Assembly: GCA_029448655.1 (NCBI GenBank)
Contig: JACCLO010000053.1
Coordinates: forward strand, 1-64,000
Source: Wolfiporia cocos
Taxonomy: Eukaryota; Basidiomycota; Agaricomycetes; Polyporales; Phaeolaceae
Length of the DNA: 64,000 nucleotides
Direction: 5' to 3'
Shown here: one piece after another, positions 21,811 through 33,154 of the stretch
How the letters are laid out: each line of letters begins with the position of its first letter
How positions within the stretch are numbered: the stretch's first letter is position 1
Notes under the pieces: model-generated
Told to the model about the DNA's origin: nothing
Seen by the model: only the letters and a program-made list of their open reading frames with translations
The model's database searches: none
Position numbers and translations under genes: made by a program

Positions 21811-21811
21811 A

Positions 21812-22905
21812 TGACACAGATGGCTCTGTGGGACTCACCAAGCCAGTATCCTGCGATGAACTAGGCGACTTAGGTGAGGAAGAGGTTATCAGACGCAGTA
21901 GGAGGTAGGAGGTTCTTCTACGGCGTACGCCGAGAAGAATAGAACTGAAGTTAAAGAGCGCTTGGCTCCTACTTATATACATTGTGTCGGGAGGGCACGT
22001 GCTACTAGCTAGCGGTTGCCTTACCGGGTTATGTGGCTTTGCCAAGTGGCGAAGCTTTATCTTATCTGATGTTTAGTTACTCTATCTAGAATGGCCGTGG
22101 AAGGCCCTAATGGCCGACCCAATCGTAATAGAGGGATTATGTCTTATCTGTGATACTAACGCGGGCGCAGCCCGGGTATAGGTGAAGCCGGTTGCCGGAT
22201 ACCTTGCGGCATAATGGCGATTGGCCGTGCTTCGTTGGATGACCAAGGCGAGACGCCGAGGTCGTTATGCCATTGGACGGGTAGTACCGTGGCATGTGTT
22301 ACAGCCCGGTCCGGATGGTTACCGGGGCATGTATTGGTCTTAGCCGTGAGGCGAGGACCGGTGTTTGGGCAGCGCCGTGATGGCAGAAGCCCGGGACTTG
22401 GAGAACGCCGAGTCCGTGAGATGGCCGAGAAGGCCGAGCCTATAGCGATATTGCCTTGATGCTAATATAGTGCTATTTGGCCGTGTTGCCATTATTATGC
22501 GAAGGCGTGGCGCGCCTGAGGTGCCATTGTGATCAAGGATCTTATGGCGGTGGGAAGCCGGGAAGGCCGACCCAATAGTACAAGGCCGCGAGGCACTGTT
22601 TGTACATGTGGACATTATTATGCGAGCGTGCCGCGCTCGGCCTATCATTATGATCTACGATCTATGACGTGGCTGGTCTTGCTCTGACGGGCGAGACCTT
22701 TATGACGTAGCTGTAACTATGCTATTGGACCGGAAGGTGCCGTAGCGTTATGTATGCTGGTCATGTGGTGATAAGCCCAGTTAAGAGCTTGTCGTGGTGG
22801 CAATGGGAGTTAACCCGTAGATAACTTGTAGTTAGACGTATAAATCCCAGGTAAATTGCTATAATCGTAGGAAAAATGCTGTAAGCCCCAGATAAATCTG
22901 TGACA
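21812..22905 (-). repeat. LARD LTR, central copy shared by both units
   Basis: 1094 bp, identical in ends to the outer LTRs. It acts as 5' LTR of the left unit and 3' LTR of the right unit, with no duplication of target DNA around it, as expected from recombination rather than separate insertions. Confidence 0.93.
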
Positions 22906-25900
22906 TTACCCCCGCTTTAGGTTTCATCGTCCCTGATGAAACTATTCCTCATTGTGTACGTCCCAAGAGCGGTATAACGCGTGATGACGAAGTGTCAAAT
23001 GCCGTTATGGTGCTGCTTCAATTTGTCAATTGAACAGGGATAAATGGGAGTTTCAGGACTTGTGGTGGAACCTGAGCGTGGAAGGCGATTTTATTCCTTA
23101 TAGTGATTTGTAACGCGTGATAGCGAAGTGCTAAATGCCGTTACTAGCGATTATCAACGCGTGATGACCGAAAGGTCAAATGCCGTTGTTAGGGAGATGT
23201 AGTCGTGTTACTAGAGTGTGCTGTCATTGTGCATGCGGATCCTAAGAGGAGGGACTCTCCTGTTATCGCTGAAGGTGTTCTAGTGCCTTTTCGCGACCTT
23301 GGTCGGATTATTGCTTTTGCTTATGACGTTACTCGTAGTAGAAGGCGATATGGAAATGGTCATCATATAGTGCCTTTGAATCTACTTGTAATCTGTATCT
23401 CCAATAGCTTGCCAAGCGTATTAGAGGGTGCATTGTGTCGTTGTACGTATTTCGGATAGCATTGTGCGATATTCCTTAGAGTGAGGGCTTCACTGTTAGC
23501 TCTGGAGATTTTCTAGTGTCTCTTCGAGCCCTTGGGCGGATATGTTGCTTATGCGTAGTACCCATTGAGTGTGACATAGCGGTGCTTTTTCGACGTCTAT
23601 TGCCTAGCGGTGAATGGGATTGCAAGTTCCTTCGTTCGCGTGGCGGGTGTCTTAGGCTTTGTGCTTGTACAGGGGTAATCCTACTTTGTACGACTTATGC
23701 GGTTTGAACGGTTATTAAAGGGCGTCGCCTTATGAACGTTTATGAGGCGTCGCCTCCCTAGTATCGCAAGTACTAAGCGTGTGACATTTGTCAATGCCCA
23801 TTTGTTACAGGGGTTGTGTCCCCTAGTTAGATTGCTTCTACGTAGCGATCTCTTCGGAGTCGTAAGTTCCGGAAAAGCTGTGCCTTCGTTGTTGTATGCA
23901 CTTATTTATTAACGAGTAGGCTTCTCGTGTAAAACCCCATAGTATAAGTACTAATCATTGTGCATTATGGTCAATGCTTATGATTGTATTCCCTGATACT
24001 GTAGTGTCGTTGCCGTAGTGAGGCCTTATTGGGTAACCGTGAGAACATACATCCTTGTCAGGAGTTGTCTCGTATAGGTGTATCCCGTAAGGGCTGAAGT
24101 CCCATGGTGGCGATGACGGTAGTTTCCAATGTGCTTGTATGTCGTTAAAGTCGTTCTTCGATTGAGTATGACATTGTAAGCGTGGGAACTGGGATGATCG
24201 TTGGGGAAGGGTATATTTCGCTATTGGATAGATAGCTACTATATTCCTATTACAGGGTTGTCGTCCATATACGAATAGGACAGTACGAGCATGAATGAGG
24301 GTAATCGGGCCTCTTAGTGCATGTCGTTTGTTGCTTTAATGACCGTAAGGTTCATTTGTAAGCGTGGGATAGTGGACTTGTTAAGGTCCTAGGTGCGAAA
24401 TTAGGGTTTCCACCCCCTCTTTCACGTTTGATCTCCCGATCAAACCTATCCAGATGGTTTTGGTTTTTAAAGAGGTTAAACCGCCTCTATACCCAGATAA
24501 GGGTGGTGGATGTGGGCCGAAGGTATTCTTGACGTATATCCATATACGGCTGTATCCAGTGTAGTCGCTCGCATATGCGACCAGATTTTTATACTAAGGT
24601 TTCCAAGCCCTAGTTTGTCGGAATCAAAGGGTTTTCCAGGCCCATATTCGATGTAGTGACGAGATGTAATCCTTTCTTGACGTAAGGATACAGATCCGGA
24701 TTTATTTATTACGCGTCTCGACGGCGTAGGTTTCCGTAAACCAAGCAATTAAATGATAACCGATTGCCAAATCGGCTTGATTGAATTAATAAGGGGGACT
24801 CCCTTGTTATCTCTGGAAGTTTTCGAGTGCTTCTTCGAGACCTTTTGCGGACGATCGCATTGAGTTGCTAAGGTGTATTTTTCGAATTCGGTTATTCTCC
24901 CCACAGAGAAAAGTTGAATCGAAGTGAAATCAAAAGTGAGGTAGCTAGCCTCGTGACGAATTTTGCGATTGGCGTGCGAAATTGTCGACTTCAATACAGG
25001 GGGGGACCGGTTGGAAACCGGTGTAGATTCGGCGATTGTGCGAGAATGCCGAATGAAGTGTGATTCTAGAAGCCTTGCGGCCTCCGCTACACTTCAAGGG
25101 AACGCGTATTAATAGCGTGTGTCCCTTGTTTTCCTTTCCTCTAACCCAGATTGCAAGATTCAATGAAGTAATCTTGTTGCGATCTGTTTGTACATGGGTG
25201 GCTGGTGGAAACAGCGCTGTACCCAATTATTTATAGACGCTTGTCAGACGTCTCTTCCCAATCGGATGGTAATTTCCTTGTCAGGAATTCCATTACCAAA
25301 AGGGGTGCCCCCGTTCTAAGGTTCTTTGTGACATGTGACCAAATGACAGATGCTCAATAACCCGAATCCCCTTTTCAGGAGCGAAGACCGAAGTCAAACG
25401 GGCGCCGATAGATTAAGAATCTTAATCGACTTGGTACTTAGGCATTCCCATAGTAATAATAGTTATAAGCATATGTTTGCCAAGCGTACGCGATCCTACG
25501 TCGAGTAAGGTACTAGTATCGTTTTTCGATTGACTTATTGTACCTAAGACGTAAAAGGTTGCTTTATATGTACATAAGCGACCTTAACCAGGCTAGATAA
25601 CCTGGGAACCAGCAGGTGACGCAGGATTTCCAGAGGCGAATACAAATGCTATTGGACGGTTTCTAAGCTACTTTACAAAGTAAGTAAGCTACTAGGAGCC
25701 GCCACTAAAACTACATATTTATCTACTTATTGACTGGGATACCAGGGTACCTGAAAGAGAGCTCATCATCAGCGATCAACGCTGAGTGGTCATGTCTAAC
25801 ACAAGAAGAACGGGGGCATGGTTAGGGGCGCCCTTGTCAGGACGCCGCGCGGAATTTAGCCGACAGGTGTCTTCATCGAAGCGCGCGACTTCCTTCTAGA

Positions 25901-26767
25901 AAGAGAGTCGGTGACTGCCAGCGCTTGATAAGCTGGGTCACATGGTTGGGAATAGGATACACAGCCCATTTCCTCGTGGAGATGAGCTGGAAAGTGGTCG
26001 CAGTATTACACCGCGACCGGTCCGCGCTTTAGTGGTAAGGCTTGCCATCTATAGCCACCTGGGTGTCACATCAGGGCTAAAAAACCATCCGTCGATCTAA
26101 GATCGCGCATTCACGAGCGCTCCACACATCAAGGATGGTGGGCAACGCCGCATGCTTCCGGTGGGGCCCCAACTCGGTTTAACCCAGGCTCGCACACCGA
26201 GCTGCCCGTAGGACTTACGCTATTGGCTACCGCGAGTGACCTCGGCTGGTTTGGCCTTGCGAGCCGCACCACCTCACCACTTGGATTCCCCGAAGGAGAT
26301 CCCAAGCGGGCCCCTTACGCCTGGGGGGCGGCTTTGGAAGATTCCCACACCCAACTAAGGGAATACGCCGAAGCGCATATCCCTATGGGGATCCTACTGG
26401 TAGTGTTGGGTCCCTGAACAGGGATTGCCAAGACAGGGGGCTGCGCGCACACAGGCAGACGGTCCCCTTTTCCCAATAGGCGGGTCTCAACCGCTGGCAC
26501 CAGCAACCTTGTCAGGAAGCCGGCGCCTCTCCTTAACCCTGGAGTCCGGGTTCGCAGGACGCATGCTGCTGATTAGGCAAGCAGCGCCCCACTGGGTGGC
26601 AGCAGGCCGCTAAGCCCGCCGCCGATGTATCCCAATCCGCAACCACGGAGCATACATCCCCTTTGCAGGAGAGTAGCGGCCCCTGCGCTATCTCAGACAC
26701 CTGTTGGAGGAAAAACCCAGGCGCCACCAGTTAAGGAGGCGCAGGGGGGTAGGTAGTTCTATTCTTA
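22906..26767 (-). mobile_element. LARD internal region 2, non-coding
   Basis: 3862 bp, near-identical to internal region 1, with the same hairpin modules: double-stem repeats at about 22975-23188, A at 23247, B at 23480, C at 24791. Primer site at 26755-26766. No retrotransposon ORF. Confidence 0.85.
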
Positions 26768-27861
26768 TGACACAGATGGCTCTGTGGGACTCACCAAGCC
26801 AGTATCCTGCGATGAACTAGGCGACTTAGGTGAGGAAGAGGTTATCAGACGCAGTAGGAGGTAGGAGGTTCTTCTACGGCGTACGCCGAGAAGAATAGAA
26901 CTGAAGTTAAAGAGCGCTTGGCTCCTACTTATATACATTGTGTCGGGAGGGCACGTGCTACTAGCTAGCGGTTGCCTTACCGGGTTATGTGGCTTTGCCA
27001 AGTGGCGAAGCTTTATCTTATCTGATGTTTAGTTACTCTATCTAGAATGGCCGTGGAAGGCCCTAATGGCCGACCCAATCGTAATAGAGGGATTATGTCT
27101 TATCTGTGATACTAACGCGGGCGCAGCCCGGGTATAGGTGAAGCCGGTTGCCGGATACCTTGCGGCATAATGGCGATTGGCCGTGCTTCGTTGGATGACC
27201 AAGGCGAGACGCCGAGGTCGTTATGCCATTGGACGGGTAGTACCGTGGCATGTGTTACAGCCCGGTCCGGATGGTTACCGGGGCATGTATTGGTCTTAGC
27301 CGTGAGGCGAGGACCGGTGTTTGGGCAGCGCCGTGATGGCAGAAGCCCGGGACTTGGAGAACGCCGAGTCCGTGAGATGGCCGAGAAGGCCGAGCCTATA
27401 GCGATATTGCCTTGATGCTAATATAGTGCTATTTGGCCGTGTTGCCATTATTATGCGAAGGCGTGGCGCGCCTGAGGTGCCATTGTGATCAAGGATCTTA
27501 TGGCGGTGGGAAGCCGGGAAGGCCGACCCAATAGTACAAGGCCGCGAGGCACTGTTTGTACATGTGGACATTATTATGCGAGCGTGCCGCGCTCGGCCTA
27601 TCATTATGATCTACGATCTATGACGTGGCTGGTCTTGCTCTGACGGGCGAGACCTTTATGACGTAGCTGTAACTATGCTATTGGACCGGAAGGTGCCGTA
27701 GCGTTATGTATGCTGGTCATGTGGTGATAAGCCCAGTTAAGAGCTTGTCGTGGTGGCAATGGGAGTTAACCCGTAGATAACTTGTAGTTAGACGTATAAA
27801 TCCCAGGTAAATTGCTATAATCGTAGGAAAAATGCTGTAAGCCCCAGATAAATCTGTGACA
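26768..27861 (-). repeat. LARD LTR, right copy (5' LTR in sense orientation)
   Basis: 1094 bp; ends TCTGTGACA followed by the target duplication ACCCG and resumption of E2 RNase H coding sequence. Confidence 0.93.
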
Positions 27862-27949
27862 ACCCGGAAAAATTCGAAGTATGGTCGGATCATCTGAACC
27901 TAACCTACTTCAAGACGGCTCAGAAGCTCACCAGGAGACAGGCAAGATG
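27862..27949 (+). pseudogene. E2 RNase H fragment between two insertions
   Basis: An 88-bp remnant coding [19 protein letters not shown] and a following LTRRQAR motif, typical of the RNase H end. It starts with the ACCCG duplication and ends with AGATG, the duplication of the next solo LTR. Confidence 0.9.
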
Positions 27950-28840
27950 TGACACAGATCTAACTGTGGGACTCACCGCCTAATCCACAAGGTGAGGGGA
28001 ATAAGCAGGCAAGCAGTCAGAAGGCGCGCAGAAGAGAGGTGAAGTTCTTCTAGGGCGCGCAGCGCCTAGAAGAACAGAACTAACGACTAAAGGCGTTAAG
28101 CCCTATCTTATATACATGCTTATACTTGATTACGTAAGTAAGGGAATGGTCCTACCCTAAACGTGTTAGTCATATGCTTGCATAAGGCGATGGTGTCAGT
28201 ATGGCACCATCCGTATATCATAATGATGCGATAAGGCATCATGCATAGGTATCTATAGTGACCATGCTAGCCAGTAATGGACTTAGCCAGTAAGATACGA
28301 GGGATGGATCAGAAGATCCGCATACATGGTTACCGGGCCGGAGGCCTGGATCATAATGACGTCATGATTGGAAATGATGATGTCATGGAATGTACTAGAC
28401 CATGGGTCTAGAATAGTGATGCCATTATTGTGTAATGATGGCGTGCTATGGATTGGACTGGGCTGTAGGCCTAGGTCCAATGGTGTCATAATTGGTAATG
28501 ATGACGAAGGGGTTACATCATAGTGATGTCATAGCCAGGGGCTAGACCATATGATGTCATGATGATATCATTATTTGTAATGATGGTATCATGGGTTAGA
28601 ATAGACCATAGGTCTAGTCTTGTGACAGAGTGTCATGTAACATGTCATGCTTGATGACTAGCGTGTAAGCGCCGTGTCATAGATGCTTAGTAGCGCGTAA
28701 GCACTCTTGGGCTTAGGTAATAACTGTTAGGTTACACCGGCATGTCGGCTTGTACTGATAAGTACAGGATAACTCGTAGGTATGCGTAATAATACCGGAT
28801 AAATGGCAATTAATTGCGGAAAAATGTCAGATCTGTGACA
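27950..28840 (-). repeat. Solo LTR inside E2 RNase H
   Basis: 891 bp, TGACACAG...CTGTGACA on the plus strand, flanked by AGATG (27945-27949 and 28841-28845). In sense (minus) orientation it has TATATAAGATAGG then TAACG/CGTTA arms and GTTCTGTTCTTC. It is the same family as the solo LTR at 31615. Confidence 0.92.
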
Positions 28841-30316
28841 AGATGGGCATTATATCTGTCAAGATTTAACTTCTCCATGCACCATAAACCAGGAAAAACC
28901 ATGCTTACTGCAGACCCTCTGTCCAGGAGACCAGACCATGAAGAGGGGGTGGAACTCGACAATAGGAACAATATTCTGTTGAAACCGGAATTTTTTGTTA
29001 ACTTTGCGCGAGAATTAGCCATCCTTGCGTTCGAGCCCCTCCATCAGTTGGTAATCCCAGATGACGAACTCCAACGAGAAATACACAAAGCATTGCTAGA
29101 CAACGAGGTAACCAAGGACTACAAAGGCCTATTGGAGTCAGGACCTCACGAATTCGGCAAGTCTCTCAGAGACTGGAACTACGAGAATGGTCTACTCTTG
29201 TACCATAACAAGATCTACGTTCCCAAGGCACCAGAAGAGCTTAGAAATAAGGTCTTACAATTACACCATGACCACCCTACTGCAGGGCATATGGGGAGAT
29301 GGAAGACATACAAACTCATCTCACGTAATTACTGGTGGCCAGGACTAACCAACTCGGTAAAGAAATACATACAGGAATGCGACACATGCCAGCAAATGAA
29401 GAATCGCCCGCAAAAGCCATATGGACCCCTGATACCTAACGAAGTACCAGAAGCCCCATGGGAGATAATAACCATGGATTTCATTATGTACCTACCCAAG
29501 TCGAAGATAGACAACAAGGTGTATGACGGAATCATGGTTGTAGTCAATTGCTTGACCAAGCGAGCATGCTTCTTCCCCATCTCCAGCAAATTCGGAACAA
29601 AGGATCCCGTAAGAGTCCTATACAGAAGGTTTTACCCAATACATGGGCTACCTAAACGTATCATTTCCGATCACGGAGTGCAGTTTGCATCCAAACTATT
29701 CGGCGAATGGTGTAAACTGCTAGGGATAGAACATGCCATGACTATGGCATATCACCCACAGGCAGATGGACAGATGGAAAGAATGAATCAGACACTTGAA
29801 CAATACCTCAGATGCTATGTAAACTCGTATTGCAAAGACAATTGGTCTCAATTCCTGCCTACGGCGGAATTTGCATACAACAACGCAGCGTCAGAGACTA
29901 CCAAGATGTCACCATTCTACGTCGAGTTGGGAAGGCACCCAAAGGCTGGGCCAGCAGATTTAGCTATTCAGGCAAAAGCAGACCTTAATGAAATTGCAAC
30001 CGATCGTTGGAACGCTCAGGAGCAAGCCAAAGCCGCAATGCAGTTAGCAGCTGACAGTATGAAGTGGTATTACAATCAATCGATCCAGAAAGTACCCTTC
30101 AAGGTTGGAGACAAGGTTATGATAGACGTAAGGGATTACCAAACATCCGAAAGAAGTTTGGCCCCCAGGTACCGGCCCGTTCAAAATAGTCGAACAACTG
30201 TCACCCGTGACTTTCAGACTACACATGGATGGCCAATACCGAGCCTATCACCCGGTCTTCCATGCGTCAAAGCTAACACCATATACCGGCAAGGAAGAAG
30301 CTCCAGAACCAGATAA
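28841..30316 (+). pseudogene. E2 RNase H end and integrase
   Basis: It begins with the RNase H tail (SRFNFSMHHKPG). The integrase zinc region is HHDHPTAGH...CDTCQQM. The DDE core has Asp in TMDFI, Asp in ISDHGVQF and Glu in GQMERMNQ. VVVNCLTK stands where VVVDRLTK is usual, again G-to-A and C-to-T. Near 30172 the frame moves: the GPFKIVEQL motif of the integrase C-terminus is in another frame, so about two bases are missing there and the last 45 codons to 30316 are out of frame. Confidence 0.88.
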
Positions 30317-30518
30317 GTCAGGAGAATACGAAGTGGAGCAAATACTCAACCACAGATTCACACCCTCAGGAAAACTACAATTCCTGGTGCGATGGTTAGG
30401 GTACTCCATGGGAGAAGACACATGGGAATATGAAGATGACTTCGTCAACACTAAGGAGTTGGTAGACGAATACAAGGCAGAACATGCCCTTAACGCACAT
30501 ACCGCTCCGCGAAGATGA
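30175..30518 (+). CDS. E2 integrase C-terminus and chromodomain
   Basis: GPFKIVEQLSPVTFRL followed by HPVFHASKLTPY is the integrase C-terminal domain. A chromodomain follows: EYEVEQILNHRF...QFLVRWLGY...DTWEYED. The frame ends at TGA 30516-30518, but the same frame continues into a dUTPase, so this stop may be a nonsense change (an RR pair precedes it) rather than the natural end. Confidence 0.85.
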
Positions 30519-31250
30519 CACACCCACAATATTCAAGTATTCGAACCAGATGACAACCCAGACTGGAAAGTTGGGGATTGTTATCTATGGCCAGATGATT
30601 GGCCACTGCAGAGAGGTGAATTTACTCCGGAAGAATGCAAGAAAGTACGGAAGTGGTTAGTACGGGACAAATTCGGCAACTCCGTAGAAGAAGGCACTTG
30701 CTTCAACGAATATCTCGAATTCGCAGTAGGACCCCAGGGCACATATCCAGAAAGAGGCACTGAACATGCCACCGGATTTGACATCTACTCAGCCGAAGCT
30801 ACCAGGATAAACCCTCACACCACCATGCTCGTGAAAACAGACCTAAGAATCCTATTCCCTTATGGATTCAGCGGCAAACTGGAGACACATTCTAGCATGG
30901 CGAAGAAGGGCATACAGGTACAAGGCAGAGTCATAGACTGGGATTACTGTGGAGAAGTGATAGTCATGCTCTACAACTTCACCGGATATCCATACATGGT
31001 TAACCATAGGGACAAGATAGCACAATTACTTCTGCAACCTGTCCCTCAACCAGAAATCCACCATAGTACAACCTACATGTACAATCAACAATACTTGAAG
31101 GACACAGCTCGTGGTGACAAAGGCTTTGGTCATACTGGTAGACACTTGGGAGAAGTCAAAATACTCCCTCATGACTATGAGGATTGGGACCGCCTGATGG
31201 AGCCCTCAGCGAGCAAGTGGCAAGATGTCGAACCACCGATCACCGAGTAA
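30519..31250 (+). CDS. E2 C-terminal dUTPase
   Basis: In frame with the chromodomain and running to TAA at 31248-31250. After an acidic linker (QVFEPDDNPDWKVGDCYLWP) come the five dUTPase motifs in order: TGFDIYSAEA, a degenerate second motif near FSGKLETHSSM, VIDWDYCGEV (usual Arg replaced by Cys), RDKIAQLLLQP and ARGDKGFGHTG. The weak second motif and the Arg-to-Cys change suggest reduced activity. A dUTPase at the end of pol, after a chromodomain, contrasts with E1 where it precedes RT. A true start codon is not evident; ATG 30825 lies inside the domain. Confidence 0.8.
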   Translation, partial: HTHNIQVFEPDDNPDWKVGDCYLWPDDWPLQRGEFTPEECKKVRKWLVRDKFGNSVEEGTCFNEYLEFAVGPQGTYPERGTEHATGFDIYSAEATRINPHTTMLVKTDLRILFPYGFSGKLETHSSMAKKGIQVQGRVIDWDYCGEVIVMLYNFTGYPYMVNHRDKIAQLLLQPVPQPEIHHSTTYMYNQQYLKDTARGDKGFGHTGRHLGEVKILPHDYEDWDRLMEPSASKWQDVEPPITE

Positions 31251-31270
31251 CCTTTGCAGGGACCGCAAAT

Positions 31271-31286
31271 CTTGAAGAGGGGGTAA
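31271..31286 (+). promoter_or_regulatory. E2 polypurine tract
   Basis: CTTGAAGAGGGGGTAA immediately precedes the 3' LTR start TGTCACAAA. The complementary form TTACCCCC is found next to the LARD and short-element LTRs, showing a shared plus-strand primer. Confidence 0.8.
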
Positions 31287-32674
31287 TGTCACAAATTTTC
31301 CTATATTTTTCCCTATTTTTCCTAGACTTGTAGTCCAGTTTGTAGCATAGTTAGCGTAGCACGGATACTTGTAGATCACGTGACCCAGTAGAACTAGATG
31401 CCGACGGAACCTTCTAGCAGGTTCCATCCCATTCCACAGATATCACATGTTAATGCTCATATGTGTGACCGCTGACTCATTACACTTGTAGAGTCACCTG
31501 CCATCTGACTCATTCATAGTCATAGCGCATACGTTATCACTTACGGTCACATGCAACCTGACTCATACCATAGTACCGTAGGTCCTAGTAGTATTAGGGG
31601 TCTTGTATTGCATGTGTCACAGTATTATCTAAACGCCCTATTTTTCCGCTATCCGTAGCCATTTATCCGGTATTTATACGCATAACTACGAGTTATCCAG
31701 TACTTATCCCATACGGCTATAACCTTACGGTTATTATTGCCCTTACGGCTTCTCAACGTACGCTTATGCGCTACTAAGCTAGAATGACACAGCGCTTACA
31801 CGCTAGTCATGCCCCATGACACGTCCGGCTTGCAACCGTACCACGTCATAACCTACGTCATGGACTAGACCTACGGTCTTGTCCAGACTATGATATCATC
31901 ATGATGTCACCACCATCATATGTCTAGGTCCCGACCTATGTATAGACACATGGCACCATACTGGCATCATACCCTCGTCATCAGTCTAGCCCTCGGGCTT
32001 ACGACCAATGGCACTAATGGCTCGGCGCTCCGCCTTAGTCATTCCCCGGGATACAGCCTATGGCAGTTACCCCTCAAGACTCGGCCTTCGGCCTTGTCGT
32101 CATACTGGTCTCAACCGCCCCCATGTGAATGTCTACAGGTAATATGATAGGTTCGCCATTACCGGCTTACCACGGTCTATTTCTAGCACAATCACACATC
32201 TATGCCTTATGCCGATACCGTACCAGTATCACATGCTAACCCTTCTATTCGTAGATGGATCTTCCTTCCGTTGATGGTTACTCAGCCACAACGCCATACT
32301 AGGTACATACTGTATAGTAGTACCAAACATGTATATAAGATAGGGACTAAGCGTCCTATACGTCTTAGTTCTATTCTTCTAGGCTATGCGCCTAAGAATC
32401 CTCTCACTTAGCTGCACTAGAATAGTCTACCTTACCTCCCTCCCCACTGGAGGATAAGTGGTGAGTCCCACAGACTGTTCTGTGTCAGCATGTATATATA
32501 CTGGAACAGTCTGAGCGTTACAACTCAGTTCTGTTCTCCTCGATATTGAGCTACTGCCTAACAAGCAACCTCATCGCTCATACACTTTTACTTGCTATCT
32601 CTTCTTGTGTGTGTATACCTCTAAGCCGCCCTCAAGAAACACTATTAGTGAGTATTAGGTTTGGGTTTGTGTCA
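31287..32674 (+). repeat. E2 3' LTR (split by solo LTR 31615-32487)
   Basis: It starts TGTCACAAATTTTCC and ends GGGTTTGTGTCA; about 510 bp without the insert. The promoter part resumes at GCATGTATATATAC, with CTGAG/CTCAG arms and CAGTTCTGTTC. The flank after it (CCGTG) has no recognised partner upstream because the 5' end is lost. Confidence 0.85.
31615..32487 (+). repeat. Solo LTR inside the E2 3' LTR
   Basis: 873 bp, TGTCACAGTATT...TCTGTGTCA, flanked by GCATG (31610-31614 and 32488-32492). The insertion point is immediately upstream of the host LTR TATA box. The element has its own TATATAAGATAGG and TTAGTTCTATTCTTC. Confidence 0.93.
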
Positions 32675-33118
32675 CCGTGATCCGTGATCGGGATTGGGTT
32701 GCCAGCCAATAGCAGTAAAGCCTGTTGGCTATACTTAGCTATGGTGCCATAGTTGCATGAGCATGGTGTGCTCATGATGTCATAGGCAGTGTGCCTTGAT
32801 GATGTAGTGGTCTAGCTAGACTGGCTAGACTGGGTGACGTAGTGGTGACGTGTCTGTCATGGTGACATATGTCGTGACTTGCTTCTGGTGTTATCCATGT
32901 GGATTGATAGGCCGCGTGGTTGATAGAAGAGCTTGACTAATAGTCTATGACTAGCGTGTCGCATGTGTCGTATCAGCTTAATAGTGTGTAAGTACCTTGT
33001 GTAAGTGATAAGGGTTGGCAATGGGATAAGTCCCTGATAACTGATAGGTAGACGTATAAATCCTAGAATAATTGCTATAAATAGCAGAAAAATGGCCATG
33101 TCCTGTAAATACTGTGAC
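32675..33118 (-). repeat. Partial LTR, minus orientation
   Basis: It ends AATACTGTGACA on the plus strand. Its minus-strand start (TGTCACAGTATTTACAGG then CATTTTTCTGC) resembles the starts of the LARD and 31615 LTRs. E2 abuts its other end, so E2 may have inserted into it. Confidence 0.6.
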
Positions 33119-33154
33119 ATGGCACAGACTAGTCAGTCTTAATGATGCAGCAAG

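Larger units (their letters stand above)
17947..21811 (-). mobile_element. LARD internal region 1, non-coding
   Basis: 3865 bp with no ORF resembling a retrotransposon protein on either strand; the longest frames are about 60-120 codons. It is rich in hairpin-forming repeats described separately. It would need Gag and RT from a related autonomous element. The LTRs of the solo copies at 27950 and 31615 look related and may mark that family. Confidence 0.85.
16853..27861 (-). mobile_element. Tandem of two non-coding LTR elements (LARD-type): LTR-internal-LTR-internal-LTR
   Basis: An 11,009-bp unit inserted in E2, flanked by one 5-bp duplication ACCCG (16848-16852, 27862-27866). It has three 1094-bp LTRs and two internal regions of 3865 and 3862 bp. 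I find only three small differences between the internals: two short indels totalling 3 nt near 18914 and 19551, and one G/A change near 19671. No retrotransposon ORF exists in either strand. Polypurine tract and primer site show the minus strand is the sense strand. A single insertion followed by unequal LTR recombination, or insertion of a tandem cDNA, explains the shared central LTR. Confidence 0.92.
14523..32674 (+). mobile_element. Ty3/gypsy chromodomain retrotransposon E2, nested-in and 5'-truncated
   Basis: Plus-strand gag remnant, protease, RT, RNase H, integrase, chromodomain and C-terminal dUTPase, then a polypurine tract and 3' LTR. The coding part is broken by insertions at 16853-27861 (target duplication ACCCG) and 27950-28840 (AGATG); the 3' LTR is broken at 31615-32487 (GCATG). 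The 5' LTR and most of gag are missing; the short LTR element ending at 14522 sits at the break. Its damage is mainly C-to-T/G-to-A type, unlike E1. Confidence 0.9.
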
